Assembly (NCBI RefSeq): GCF_030817655.1
Contig: NZ_JAUSZM010000003.1
Location: forward strand, 7,626,001 to 7,690,000
DNA length: 64,000 nucleotides
Direction: 5' to 3'
DNA from: Streptomyces sp. V4I2
GTDB lineage: Bacteria; Actinomycetota; Actinomycetes; Streptomycetales; Streptomycetaceae
Part shown: piece after piece, positions 47,467 through 56,198 of the stretch
How the letters are laid out: each line of letters starts with the position of its first letter
Numbering within the stretch: the stretch's first letter is position 1
Notes under the pieces: model-generated
Told to the model about the DNA's origin: nothing
Database searches by the model: none
What the model saw: only the letters and a program-made list of their open reading frames with translations
Made by a program: the position numbers and the translations under genes

Positions 47467-48261
47467 TCAGTCCATCCTTCGAGGCATACCCAACAATCCG
47501 ATCTCGGCGTCGGTGGGCTGCGTCAACACGTACTGCCGGTCGCGATCGGTGCACCAGAGCGTGAGCCCGTCGGAGAGACCGGGCAGCGCGTCCATCTCCG
47601 CCCGGGGCAACGCCATCGTACGGCCCAGTTCCGTGGCCTCGTCCGGCGAGATGCGCTGCACCCCGACGAGCCGGGCCTGTCTGAGCAGCCGCGGGGCCAC
47701 CGGGCTGAGATACGGCAGCAGCGTCAGCACCGCCTGCCAGGGGCCGGACACGACCCGACCGCGCGGCGGGCGCATGCCGCAGTCCCGCACCACCAGCACC
47801 GGCGTACCGGCCGAGGTGCCCTGCGGGGGCACCCGCCCGACCTCGTACACCGCCAGACCGTTCTGCCCGCCGCCCATCGCGTGCACCATCTGCATCCAGG
47901 CCTGCGGCCGCCCCGTCTCCACGGCGACCCGCGCGCCCGTCGCCGCCGCCCGGAGCGCGATGACCTGCGCGGTCCACAGACCACCGATGAGGACGACGTC
48001 GTACGGCGTCGGCCGGTTGAGCCCCAGCACCGCGGGCCGGCCGTCCGCGTCGACGCCGATGACCACGCCGTCGTCGCCTATGGGCAGTGTGAGCGCGTCC
48101 AGCTGTTCCACGGGCAGGGAGTGCCGCGGATGGCGCGGGCCGATCAACCCGAAGCCGCTGCGCAGCAGATCGCGTGCCCGCTGCGGGGCGGTGGGCCGGG
48201 GTTCCCCGCGACCGGTGGCCGTCTGCGCCGCCTGTCCCGCGCGCGTGGTCATCGCCGTCAC
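47467..48261 (-). CDS. ESX cluster-associated protein of unknown function
   Basis: The 264-residue product starts at a GTG that overlaps the EccE stop by 4 bp (GTGA). It shows no signal peptide or clear membrane span. Its middle part, YDVVLIGGLWTAQVIALRAAATGARVAVETGRPQ, looks like an alpha/beta nucleotide-handling fold, and the C-terminus reads LWCTDRDRQYVLTQPTDAEIGLLGMP. No known family was recognised. Tight coupling to EccE suggests a role in the secretion machine. The 344-bp stretch after it (47123-47466) has no gene and probably carries the ATPase-gene promoter. Confidence 0.75.
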   Translation of the reverse strand: MTAMTTRAGQAAQTATGRGEPRPTAPQRARDLLRSGFGLIGPRHPRHSLPVEQLDALTLPIGDDGVVIGVDADGRPAVLGLNRPTPYDVVLIGGLWTAQVIALRAAATGARVAVETGRPQAWMQMVHAMGGGQNGLAVYEVGRVPPQGTSAGTPVLVVRDCGMRPPRGRVVSGPWQAVLTLLPYLSPVAPRLLRQARLVGVQRISPDEATELGRTMALPRAEMDALPGLSDGLTLWCTDRDRQYVLTQPTDAEIGLLGMPRRMD

Positions 48262-49595
48262 CGGACACCTCCGAGGGGCATTGTGGCGAGCATGCCGGGG
48301 ACCTGTTCCCGGTCGAGGCGGGCGAGCCCGGTGCCGGTGTGCCGGGCCGCGCCCTGCACCGCCCGTCTGGCGGCGACGAGTTCGTCGTCGCTGCGGCCGG
48401 TCACCCGCAGGTGCCCGCACACGGAGACCTCCTGCCGCTCCCCGCGCGTGAGCGTGAGACTGAAGGTGGTGGCGAGTGCCGGAACTGCTGTGACCAGGGC
48501 GACCAACTGCGGCAGCGAGGGCGCTCTTTCACCACCCAGCGACGGCCACCGGCGGATCCAGTACGTGGTGTGCCTGCGGTTGTCGCAGCGCCAGCTCCGG
48601 CTGGACTCCTCGGTCCGCCGCTCCCGCGTGTCCGTCCGTCCGGCCTCCGCCGTCACCAGCGGGTTGGCACAGGCCGACGTGGCGATGGCGGAGGTCAGCT
48701 CCTCCTCGTCGAGCAGGGTGGCGCGGAATCCCGCCCCGGTCAGCCGGCTCGCGAGGTGATCGGCCGCCCGTACGACACACTTCTGCGCGCCGACGAGACC
48801 ACCACCGCGCGCCTCCACCGCCTCCGGGCACAGCTCCGGGTCGAGCTTCAACGCGATCCACGTGATCCGCACGGCCGGCGCACCCGTCTGCTCCTGCAGC
48901 GGCGCGTAGTTGGCGACGGCCACCGACTGCTGGGGCAGATGGAGCGCGGGCGCGGGCTGGGTGTGCAGGACGACCTGCGCCGACTCCAGCCTGATGTCGT
49001 CGACGTCCAGGGCGTCGTACACCAGCGAGATCGGCAGCGGCTGCCGGTTCCGCTCGGCGCGCAGGGCGGTGGCGTCGGCCTCGACCTGGAGGACGGCGGT
49101 GACGAAGGTGCCGTCGCCGATGACGCCGACGGAGCGGCGGTCACGGCCGGCGTACGTACTCGTGCGCAGGGTCGGGTCGCACTCCACGGCCGGCGCGAGC
49201 CCCGGCTCCGTGCCCTCCGGTATCGGCGTACTCGCGGCCCGGCGCTGTCGCGCGCGCAGCGCCCTTGCCATGCCCAGCCATTCGGGCAGGGAGCGGCCGC
49301 GGCGACGCAGGAAGGCGAGCAGCACCAGGCAGACGGCGACGACGGCCGCGGCCACCAGGGCGACGGTGCCGATCACCCACCCGACGAGCAGGACGGCGAG
49401 CGCGATCTCCAGCAGAACGACGCGTTGCAACCGGAATGCCCCGGCCTGACCCGAACGCACCCTGAGGTGGAGCGAGCCCGGCGAGGCCGGCCGCTGCACC
49501 GGCGTCTGCCGGGATGTTGCCGGTGTCTGTCCGGGCGCCGACGAGCCCCGTGACCGCGATCGGCCGCGGGACCGGGCGCGTGTTCCGGAAGCCAT
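48258..49595 (-). CDS. eccE: Type VII secretion protein EccE
   Basis: The 445-residue product has a basic, disordered N-terminus and then two adjacent membrane spans (about 59-96: VVLLEIALAVLLVGWVIGTV and VALVAAAVVAVCLVLLAFL). The cytoplasmic domain includes SVGVIGDGTFVTAVLQVEAD, typical of EccE, which sits at the edge of the ESX membrane complex. ATG 49595 lies 8 bp after a GGGGGG site; GTG 49598 is also possible. It is divergent from eccB across a 199-bp gap that should hold both promoters. Confidence 0.88.
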   Translation of the reverse strand: MASGTRARSRGRSRSRGSSAPGQTPATSRQTPVQRPASPGSLHLRVRSGQAGAFRLQRVVLLEIALAVLLVGWVIGTVALVAAAVVAVCLVLLAFLRRRGRSLPEWLGMARALRARQRRAASTPIPEGTEPGLAPAVECDPTLRTSTYAGRDRRSVGVIGDGTFVTAVLQVEADATALRAERNRQPLPISLVYDALDVDDIRLESAQVVLHTQPAPALHLPQQSVAVANYAPLQEQTGAPAVRITWIALKLDPELCPEAVEARGGGLVGAQKCVVRAADHLASRLTGAGFRATLLDEEELTSAIATSACANPLVTAEAGRTDTRERRTEESSRSWRCDNRRHTTYWIRRWPSLGGERAPSLPQLVALVTAVPALATTFSLTLTRGERQEVSVCGHLRVTGRSDDELVAARRAVQGAARHTGTGLARLDREQVPGMLATMPLGGVR

Positions 49596-49794
49596 CACTC
49601 CATCCCCCCGTTTTGCTCACAACTCACTGGTATTTCAGCACTGCACAAGGCATTTGAAGGCCCGAGCACCCTACCCGCTCCACAAGTACCCGCGGATACC
49701 AGGCATAGTAGGGGGCCGCTCTGACATCGGAGGCGGGGGACCATGTCACCCCGGCGAGCGCGGCCCATGTGAACACGGGGAGAGACAGGCACAG

Positions 49795-51321
49795 ATGGCA
49801 TCCAGGCGCGATCAGCTCAATGCCTACACCTTCGCGAAGCGCCGCATGCTGGCGGCCTTCCTGCAGTCGTCGCCCGACGGTTCGGAGGAGGGGGCGCCCC
49901 GCCCGCTGCGGTCGGTACTTCCCGGCATCATCGTGGGCGTGATCGTCATCGCGGTCTTTGGGGCATGGGGGATGTTCAAGCCCACCGCACCCAAGGGCTG
50001 GAACACCCCCAACGCCAAGGTGATCATCGCCAGCGACTCGACCACGCGTTACGTCGTCCTGAAGACCGGCACCCAGGTCCAGCTGCATCCGGTCCTCAAC
50101 ATGGCGTCCGCCAAGCTGCTCCTCAACGAGGGCAAGGGCGAGGTGGTGACCGTCGCCGAGTCCGTCCTCGACAACGGCAAGATCCCGCACGGCGTGACCA
50201 TCGGCATCCCGTACGCACCGGACCGCCTGCCCTCGGCGTCCGAGGCGGGCAGCGACAAGCGCTGGGTGGTCTGCGAACGCCCCAGCGCGGGCGGTGAGTC
50301 CATCCAGAAGGCGGCCCTGGTCCTCGCCTCCCGTGACATGAAGGCGACCGAGGGCAAGGGAGAGAAGCTCGCGGGCGGTCAACTCCTCTACGTCGCGGAC
50401 CCGAACGGCAACCGTTACGTCGTCGACGCGGGCGGACGGGCGTACCCCATCGACAAGACCGACGAACTGCTGCTGCGTGCCGTCGTCGGTTCCGGCCGGG
50501 AGCCCCAGAAGGTGTCCAAGGAGTGGCTCGCCACTCTGCACACCGGTGACGCGATCTCCTTCCCGGAGATTCCCGACCAGCCGGGTACCGCGGCCGGTGC
50601 CCCTGGTCAGCTGGACGAGACGACCAACAGGGTCGGCATGGTGCTGAAGGCGTCCGACCTCAACAGCGACCAGTACTACGTGGTGCTGCCCGGCCGGGTC
50701 GCCCCCATCTCCGCCTTCGTCGCCCAACTCCTGCTGTTCAGCGAGGACCTGGCCACCCTCGGCCAAGCCGGTGACGCCAAGGAGATGAGCCCCGGTGCGA
50801 TCGTCCCGGGCAAGGCGTTCGGCACCGAGGAGGTCTGGCCCACCGAGGACCCCCAGCCCGTCAACGACGCCTCCGGCGTGGCAGGCAGCCGCAGCACCGT
50901 CTGCAACGTCCTGCGCGGCGTGAACGGCGACTCCGGCGCCACCACCCTGAGCACCTGGGCGGGCACCGACTTCCCGGCCAAGCTCCCCACCGGCTCCTCC
51001 AGTGCCTACGTCACGCCCGGCTCCGGCCAGCTCTACCGCCAGTTCCAGGGCAAGGAGACCAAGGCCGGCCCCGTCTTCCTCGTCACCGACACGGGCCTGC
51101 GCTACGTACTCCAGTCCAACGCCGACAGCGGCACGGACGACGCCGGCATCGGCACGACGGCCAAGGAGCGCGAGCAGGCCCAGCAGGAGGCCGAGCAGGC
51201 CCAGACCCGGCTCGGCTACAAGGACGTGGACCCCGCGCCGGTCCCCGCAGCCTGGTCGGAGTTCCTGCCCACGGGCCCACGCCTGTCGACGACGGCGGCA
51301 CGCCAGCCGCAGGGCTCCTGA
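49795..51321 (+). CDS. eccB: Type VII secretion protein EccB
   Basis: The 508-residue product begins MASRRDQLNAYTFAKRRMLAAFLQ, a hallmark of EccB. One membrane span follows (SVLPGIIVGVIVIAVFGAWGMF, about 40-61) and then a large external domain with repeats (for example YVADPNGNRYVVDAGGRAYPI) and a lone cysteine pair (VVCERP, TVCNVL). It is a core component of the ESX membrane complex. GGGGAGAG precedes the ATG, while in-frame starts upstream lack support. The mycosin gene follows after 11 bp. Confidence 0.93.
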   Translation: MASRRDQLNAYTFAKRRMLAAFLQSSPDGSEEGAPRPLRSVLPGIIVGVIVIAVFGAWGMFKPTAPKGWNTPNAKVIIASDSTTRYVVLKTGTQVQLHPVLNMASAKLLLNEGKGEVVTVAESVLDNGKIPHGVTIGIPYAPDRLPSASEAGSDKRWVVCERPSAGGESIQKAALVLASRDMKATEGKGEKLAGGQLLYVADPNGNRYVVDAGGRAYPIDKTDELLLRAVVGSGREPQKVSKEWLATLHTGDAISFPEIPDQPGTAAGAPGQLDETTNRVGMVLKASDLNSDQYYVVLPGRVAPISAFVAQLLLFSEDLATLGQAGDAKEMSPGAIVPGKAFGTEEVWPTEDPQPVNDASGVAGSRSTVCNVLRGVNGDSGATTLSTWAGTDFPAKLPTGSSSAYVTPGSGQLYRQFQGKETKAGPVFLVTDTGLRYVLQSNADSGTDDAGIGTTAKEREQAQQEAEQAQTRLGYKDVDPAPVPAAWSEFLPTGPRLSTTAARQPQGS

Positions 51322-51332
51322 GGGGTGCGGAC

Positions 51333-52589
51333 ATGCGACACCTGCCCTCCGTCCGCCGCTTGACGACCGCGGCGGCCGCGACCCTGCTCACGACTGCCCC
51401 CGTCCTCTTCGCGCCCCCCGCGGCGGCGGTCGACCTCCCGTACTCGGACCAGTGCGCCTTCCCCAACGGCAAGTACCCGGGCCGCCCTTGGTCCCTGCAG
51501 CGCGTCCTTCTGGACGAACTGTGGAGCCAGTCCAGGGGCAAGGGAGTACGGGTAGCGGTGATCGACACCGGGGTGGACGTCACGAACCCTCAGCTCACCG
51601 ACGCGGTGGACGTGAAGAGCGGCCGCAACCTCCTGCCGAAGAACCTCAAGGACGACGACGGCAACCCGCTCGAGCGAGGCAAGGAGAACGGCACCACGGA
51701 CACCGTCGGCCACGGCACCAAGGTCGCCGGCATCATCGCGGCCCGCCCCGTCGAGGGCACCGGCTTCGTGGGCCTGGCCCCCGAGGCGACGATCATCCCC
51801 ATCCAGCAGAACGACGCGGAGGGCCACGGCACTACCGAGACCCTGGCCGACGCGATCCGTTACGCCATCACGGCCGGGGCAGGCGTCATCAACATCTCCC
51901 AGGACACGTCCAACGCGGTGAAGCCGTCCTCCGACCTGGAGTTGGCGATCAACGAGGCCCTGTCCCAGAAGATCGTCGTGGTGGCCTCGGCCGGTAACGA
52001 CGGCCTCGGCGGCAACGTCAAGGAGACCTACCCCGCGTCCTACAAGGGCGTCCTCGCGGTCGCCTCCTCGGACCGCAACAACGAACGCGCCTCCTTCTCC
52101 CAGTCCGGCGAGTTCGTCGGCGTGGCCGCCCCCGGCGTCGACATGATCTCCACCGTCCCCAAGGGCGGCCACTGTTCCGACAGCGGTACGAGCTTCTCCG
52201 CGCCATACGTCGCGGGTGTCGCGGCGCTGATCAAGGCCAAGCACCCGAGGTGGACGGCTCAGCAGATCGTCGCCCAGATCGAACAGACCGCGGAACGCAC
52301 CATCGCGGGCCACGACCGCCTGGTCGGCTGGGGCGTCGTGGACCCCGTACGCGCTCTCACGGAGGACAACGAACCGCTGGAGTCCCCCAACCCCCAAGAG
52401 GGCCTCAGCAAACCGGAAGCCCCCACACCGGCCAAGTTCCAGATCGGCGAAACGGCTGCGGAACGGAACGCCCGCCTCGCCACGTACGTCTCCGTGGGCG
52501 CGGTGGTACTCGTGGCCGGACTCGGCGGTACGGCTGTGGCGATCCGGGATGCGCGCAGGCGGGCGCGACGGGTCGTGGGGGCGGAGTAG
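51333..52589 (+). CDS. mycP: Type VII secretion-associated serine protease (mycosin 1)
   Basis: The 418-residue subtilase has a signal peptide ending near AAAVDL. The catalytic triad is complete: D78 in VAVIDTGVD, H127 in VGHGTKVAG and S287 in SGTSFSAPYVAG. A C-terminal membrane span (about 386-405, TYVSVGAVVLVAGLGGTAVA) is followed by a basic tail. Mycosins are needed for ESX function and process substrates at the outer face of the membrane. It is coupled to eccB. A 26-bp perfect palindrome lies between it and the next gene. Confidence 0.94.
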   Translation: MRHLPSVRRLTTAAAATLLTTAPVLFAPPAAAVDLPYSDQCAFPNGKYPGRPWSLQRVLLDELWSQSRGKGVRVAVIDTGVDVTNPQLTDAVDVKSGRNLLPKNLKDDDGNPLERGKENGTTDTVGHGTKVAGIIAARPVEGTGFVGLAPEATIIPIQQNDAEGHGTTETLADAIRYAITAGAGVINISQDTSNAVKPSSDLELAINEALSQKIVVVASAGNDGLGGNVKETYPASYKGVLAVASSDRNNERASFSQSGEFVGVAAPGVDMISTVPKGGHCSDSGTSFSAPYVAGVAALIKAKHPRWTAQQIVAQIEQTAERTIAGHDRLVGWGVVDPVRALTEDNEPLESPNPQEGLSKPEAPTPAKFQIGETAAERNARLATYVSVGAVVLVAGLGGTAVAIRDARRRARRVVGAE

Positions 52590-52640
52590 GCGACTGGGCA
52601 TCTCCGTGCCCGTGAAGTGCAGTTGGGGCCCACCCACCGA

Positions 52641-52666
52641 TTCCGACAATCGTACGATTGTCGGAA
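52641..52666. promoter_or_regulatory. 26-bp perfect palindrome before the WXG100/toxin operon
   Basis: The half-site TTCCGACAATCGT (52641-52653) is followed directly by its exact reverse complement (52654-52666). The centre is CGTACG. It lies 45 bp upstream of the WXG100 gene at 52712. With no loop and no T-run it looks more like an operator for a dimeric regulator than a terminator, although it could end the mycosin transcript. Confidence 0.7.
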
Positions 52667-52711
52667 GCAGGAGACTCGTGATGCCGAAGTGACGGGGGCA
52701 GAGGTACGGGT

Positions 52712-53134
52712 ATGGGTGTGAACGGAGCAGGTTCGGCGCAGGGCGGCAGTGGCAAGAACCTCCGGGTGTCTTCCCAAGCTCTGACCAAGCTCGCGGGTGA
52801 CCTGGACGACATGCAGGACCACCTGGACAAGCAGGTCAAACGCATGGACGCGGTCGTGGACCGCATCGAGGCGGGGTGGCGCGGGCCGGCGGCCTCCGTG
52901 TACCGCGACTTCCACCGAGCGGCTGCTGATGACGCCGTACGCATCCGTGAAGTGATGAAGCTGCTGGAGGAGGCGGTACGGCTGAGCCGGGACGGCTTCT
53001 CCCAGGACGACCTCGACGTGCTGGCGCAGATGCGGCAGATCCAGGTGGACGTCGGGAGCGAGGTGGACAGACTGTCGACGCCGAACACCGACGCGCCGGT
53101 ATCGGCGCCGCGCAGCAGTCTCGACGACCTGTAG
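52712..53134 (+). CDS. WXG100-family protein
   Basis: The 140-residue helical protein has a WXG turn in IEAGWRGPAASVYRDF between two amphipathic helices, with LTKLAGDLDDMQDHLDKQV before and DDAVRIREVMKLLEEAV after. It extends beyond the usual 100 residues with a Ser/Pro-rich tail. Such proteins are secreted by, or dimerise for, ESX systems. It is the first gene downstream of the 26-bp palindrome and leads to a second WXG100 gene 42 bp later and then the toxin. Confidence 0.85.
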   Translation: MGVNGAGSAQGGSGKNLRVSSQALTKLAGDLDDMQDHLDKQVKRMDAVVDRIEAGWRGPAASVYRDFHRAAADDAVRIREVMKLLEEAVRLSRDGFSQDDLDVLAQMRQIQVDVGSEVDRLSTPNTDAPVSAPRSSLDDL

Positions 53135-53176
53135 CCCTTTCAGAACCGCAGTTGCCGATACGAACACAGGGGGATC

Positions 53177-53491
53177 ATGTCGACCGGCTCCGCACCCGAC
53201 GAGGACATATCCGTTTCCTTCGACGCCCTCACCGAGCTGGCCGCCGACCTGGAGGACATCCTCAAGCAGCTCAACGGCAAGCTGGACGACCTCTACGACC
53301 AGGTCGTGCCCGTCGTGCTGTCGTGGCAGGGCGAGGCCCGCGACGTCTTCGTCGACAAACTCGACGAGTGGGACCGCTCCGCCCAGGATCTGCAGGCGGC
53401 CCAGAAGTGGCTGCACGAGGTCGTGACCAGCGGCCACAGCGGCTACACGGCCGCGCACCTCGCGGTGCTGCGGGGCTGGGGAGCTGCTTGA
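53177..53491 (+). CDS. WXG100-family protein, toxin partner
   Basis: The 104-residue product is a standard helix-WXG-helix unit: VVLSWQGEARDVFVDKLDEWD in the middle, with LTELAADLEDILKQLNGKL before. Its stop overlaps the toxin start by 1 bp (TGATG), so it is translated with the toxin. In ESX/T7SS toxin systems a small WXG-like protein often pairs with the toxin N-terminus for export, which is the likely role here. Confidence 0.87.
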   Translation: MSTGSAPDEDISVSFDALTELAADLEDILKQLNGKLDDLYDQVVPVVLSWQGEARDVFVDKLDEWDRSAQDLQAAQKWLHEVVTSGHSGYTAAHLAVLRGWGAA

Positions 53492-55242
53492 TGGCCGAGC
53501 GGCTGCCCACGGACGAGGAACGCGCACAGGAGCGGTCGGACGCCCGAACCCGTTCGCCCAGGACGAGTGGCGGCGGATTCGACCTACAGCCGCAGCACGT
53601 GCACTACACCGCGCTCGTGGTGCGTGACGGGCAGTTCGACTACAACAAGGGCGCCAGGGCACTCGTCGACGTGCTGAACGAGTACAGCCAGTCGGCGGGA
53701 ACCGGCTGGGGCGCGGATGCCTTCGCAGCGGCGTACAAGTCGGTGAACGAGAGGTTCCTGGAGCTCTGGGCGAAGAGCGTGGTCAGTGTGGGCGGGGTCG
53801 CCGTCGGCCTGACGGACACGGCCAACAAGTACACGCAGGCCGATTGGCAGGCCCGCAGGATGTACGGTCCGCCGCCCGTCGAGAAACCGCCGCCTGCCGT
53901 CATCGACAACGTGCCCAAGTACGGCCCGGTCAACGACATCAAGTGGTCCGGCACCGGAGAGGACGCGGATTCCTGGGACATTTCTGGAATCCTGGGCGAG
54001 GTCCCCGACTTCCTCGCCGACGTCATCCGGCCCGCGATCGAGCACGGCCTCAGACTCGGCAAGATGCACGAGATCACGCCGGGAGCCAGGGACGAGGAGC
54101 TCAAGGGCATGGCCACGGCCTGGCGCGCGGTCGAGAAGGACGCCAAGGCGGCGTCGGACAACTTCAACAGCGCCATCAAGTTCATCACCAACAACAAGGG
54201 CAACGACGAGTGGCAGGGCGCGATGAAGGCGTTCTGCCAGACCATCTGGGGCACCACCGAATGGGGCAGGACTTACGACGCCCAGGGCAACCGGGCCTCC
54301 ATGGGCCGCAGTTGGAAGACGAACCGCAGCGTCGTGCCCGCGAAGCAGCGGCCCATCATCGAGATCCTCCGCCAGACCGCGACCACCGTGCAGGAGACCC
54401 TCGACCATCTGGCCGAGGTGCGCATCAAGACCGCGGAGACGACCACCCGGCTCGGCCAGGAGGCCGCGAAGGCGACGGTCAAGGACCTGACCACGGGCCT
54501 TGACCTCTTCGAGTTGACCCGGCTCGCGGCGACCATGGCGTTCGGCGAGATCGTGCTGACGTTCCGCTCACACATGGACAAGGCGGCCGCCGACGCGGCC
54601 GTCGAGAAGTACCACCAGGCCTTCAGTGACGCCGCCACCAAGCTGAAGACGCTGGAGATCGAACTGGACGAGGCACTGCTCAGTGTGCCCACGTTCCGCG
54701 CGGAGGCGGCGCGCGCCGAGGCGTACGGTGCGCGCTCCCTGAACGACTTCAAGAAGGAACACATCTGGCAGCGTACGGAGAGCCAGATCCCCTACAAATA
54801 CTCCATCGATCTGGCCACCGAGGAGGAACTGTACGGTGGGCACAGCATTGACAGGCATGTCGGGCTGACGGATGCGCAGCTGACTCAGCGGTTGCGGGAC
54901 GAGGCGACCGGGGCGGGCAAGGTCGATATTCCCGCGGCCTCCTCCTTCACCGATCTGGATTCGGCGCAGTATTACACTCAGCATAATGTCCGGACCAATA
55001 CGGCAGAAATCGACAAGTGGATTCAAGGTCCGCCGCCTCCGGTGCCAGGTGAGAAGCAGGAATTCTCCGTGGGTGCGGTGCCTTCGGGACCTCTGGGGAC
55101 TCCGGCAGTGACGGGGCGTACGGCGCCGGTGGTGAACGATCGGGCGACGCCACCACAGGACGCTCACGGTGTTCTGACCGTGCTCAAGTACGAACCGAAC
55201 CTGGACCCGCCGTTCGTGGTCCTGACATCCATGCCCCAATGA
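53491..55242 (+). CDS. Type VII polymorphic toxin with C-terminal RNase A-like domain
   Basis: The 583-residue product has no signal peptide. It has a helical N-terminal region (about 45-140, containing YNKGARALVDVLNEYSQSAGTGWGADAFA), a long helical middle, and a C-terminal domain from about residue 445. That domain reads GGHSIDRHVGLTDAQLTQRL (His451, His456), then AASSFTDLDSAQYY and VVLTSMP at the end. This pattern matches the bacterial RNase A-like toxin tip known from CdiA-type and other polymorphic toxins. The tip coding sequence is richer in A/T than its surroundings, a sign of module exchange. A putative immunity gene follows after 17 bp. Its target would be RNA in competing cells (inference). 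Confidence 0.8.
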   Translation: MAERLPTDEERAQERSDARTRSPRTSGGGFDLQPQHVHYTALVVRDGQFDYNKGARALVDVLNEYSQSAGTGWGADAFAAAYKSVNERFLELWAKSVVSVGGVAVGLTDTANKYTQADWQARRMYGPPPVEKPPPAVIDNVPKYGPVNDIKWSGTGEDADSWDISGILGEVPDFLADVIRPAIEHGLRLGKMHEITPGARDEELKGMATAWRAVEKDAKAASDNFNSAIKFITNNKGNDEWQGAMKAFCQTIWGTTEWGRTYDAQGNRASMGRSWKTNRSVVPAKQRPIIEILRQTATTVQETLDHLAEVRIKTAETTTRLGQEAAKATVKDLTTGLDLFELTRLAATMAFGEIVLTFRSHMDKAAADAAVEKYHQAFSDAATKLKTLEIELDEALLSVPTFRAEAARAEAYGARSLNDFKKEHIWQRTESQIPYKYSIDLATEEELYGGHSIDRHVGLTDAQLTQRLRDEATGAGKVDIPAASSFTDLDSAQYYTQHNVRTNTAEIDKWIQGPPPPVPGEKQEFSVGAVPSGPLGTPAVTGRTAPVVNDRATPPQDAHGVLTVLKYEPNLDPPFVVLTSMPQ

Positions 55243-55259
55243 TGAGTGAGGAGACAGCG

Positions 55260-55823
55260 ATGGCCGGACTCGACGAGCGTTCGTGGTCCGAAGCGATCGA
55301 CATGTACGAGCGTCGGGCGACCATTGCCAAGGCGACGAGCAGGGAGCACGAGAACTGGGTGCTCGACCTGTCCACCTTGATGCGCGGTGACACCCGCGAC
55401 ACCCGCGGCTGGCGCACGGTGGACATGTGGGAGGGCGAACTCGAAAGGCTCGACGAACCGTCCTACCCCTTCGTCATGCCTCCGGAGGCCGTCGCGACGG
55501 CGGACGCCTGGAAGCCCTACCTGCATGAGATCCCGCGTTCTCAGGCCGTACGGTTCCTCGTGGCCCTTTCCACGCCCTGGATCGATGTCACAAAGGAACC
55601 GGATTTCGAGGAGCGCAGGGACGCCCTTGAAACGAAGGCCCGTGTCATCCTGTCGCGCTTCCCCGAAGGCTCGCACTTCTATGCAAACACCGGGCACGGT
55701 AGCGATACCCGCGACTACTACCAGCGAGTTTCTCGGTGGTACCCCTTTTCCGTTCGCACCTTCGACTTCGGCTTGGTACTCGTGTCGGAGACGGAAGTCG
55801 GGATGGTCTGGTCATTCCGCTGA
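55260..55823 (+). CDS. Putative immunity protein for the RNase A-like toxin
   Basis: The 187-residue acidic, soluble protein starts at an ATG after GAGGAG; in-frame ATGs at 55239 and 55242 lack spacing. There is no signal peptide and no known family was recognised. It has Trp-rich segments (DTRGWRTVDMWEGELERL and STPWIDVTKEPDFEERRDAL). Its position directly after the toxin tip is that of an immunity gene, which is the only basis for this call. Its base composition resembles that of the toxin tip. Confidence 0.6.
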   Translation: MAGLDERSWSEAIDMYERRATIAKATSREHENWVLDLSTLMRGDTRDTRGWRTVDMWEGELERLDEPSYPFVMPPEAVATADAWKPYLHEIPRSQAVRFLVALSTPWIDVTKEPDFEERRDALETKARVILSRFPEGSHFYANTGHGSDTRDYYQRVSRWYPFSVRTFDFGLVLVSETEVGMVWSFR

Positions 55824-55882
55824 TGTGATGAGATCCGCCGTGCTGCCCCGATCCTCCGTACTGCCCGCGATGGAGTAGCCCC

Positions 55883-56182
55883 TTGCGCACCCGTACCGCC
55901 ACCTACCCCGACCGCGCGACCGCCCAGTGGGCGACCCAGCGCGTGGTCACCGTCAACGAACAGGTCGTCCACCGTTGGCTGGCGCAGTCCACCCGCCAGC
56001 GGCTGACAATCGAGGCGGCGTGGCCGTCCCGCGAGGAGCCCGTCGGGCGGGTGCTCCTCCAGGCGATGATGCTGGCGGGCCGCGGCTCCATCGAGGCACG
56101 GGCCGCCCGGGTCGTGCTGCGCCGCGAGCCGTCCGCCGCGCACGGGTTCGCGGTGCACGCCAGTTTCCCCGTCTACTTGTGA
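55883..56182 (+). pseudogene. Orphan RNase A-like toxin tip fragment
   Basis: The frame opens after stops at 55826-55831 and offers only a TTG at 55883 as a start. Its 99 residues resemble the last two thirds of a bacterial RNase A-like toxin domain: TYPDRATAQWATQRVVTVNEQVVHRWL, then EPVGRVLLQA and ARVVLRREPSAAHGFAVHAS. The N-terminal part with the GGH...RH motif is missing, so it cannot be a complete nuclease. It looks like a displaced toxin module kept next to its immunity gene, as in orphan toxin-immunity arrays. It may be untranslated. Confidence 0.65.
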
Positions 56183-56198
56183 AAGCAGTTGGCCGACC

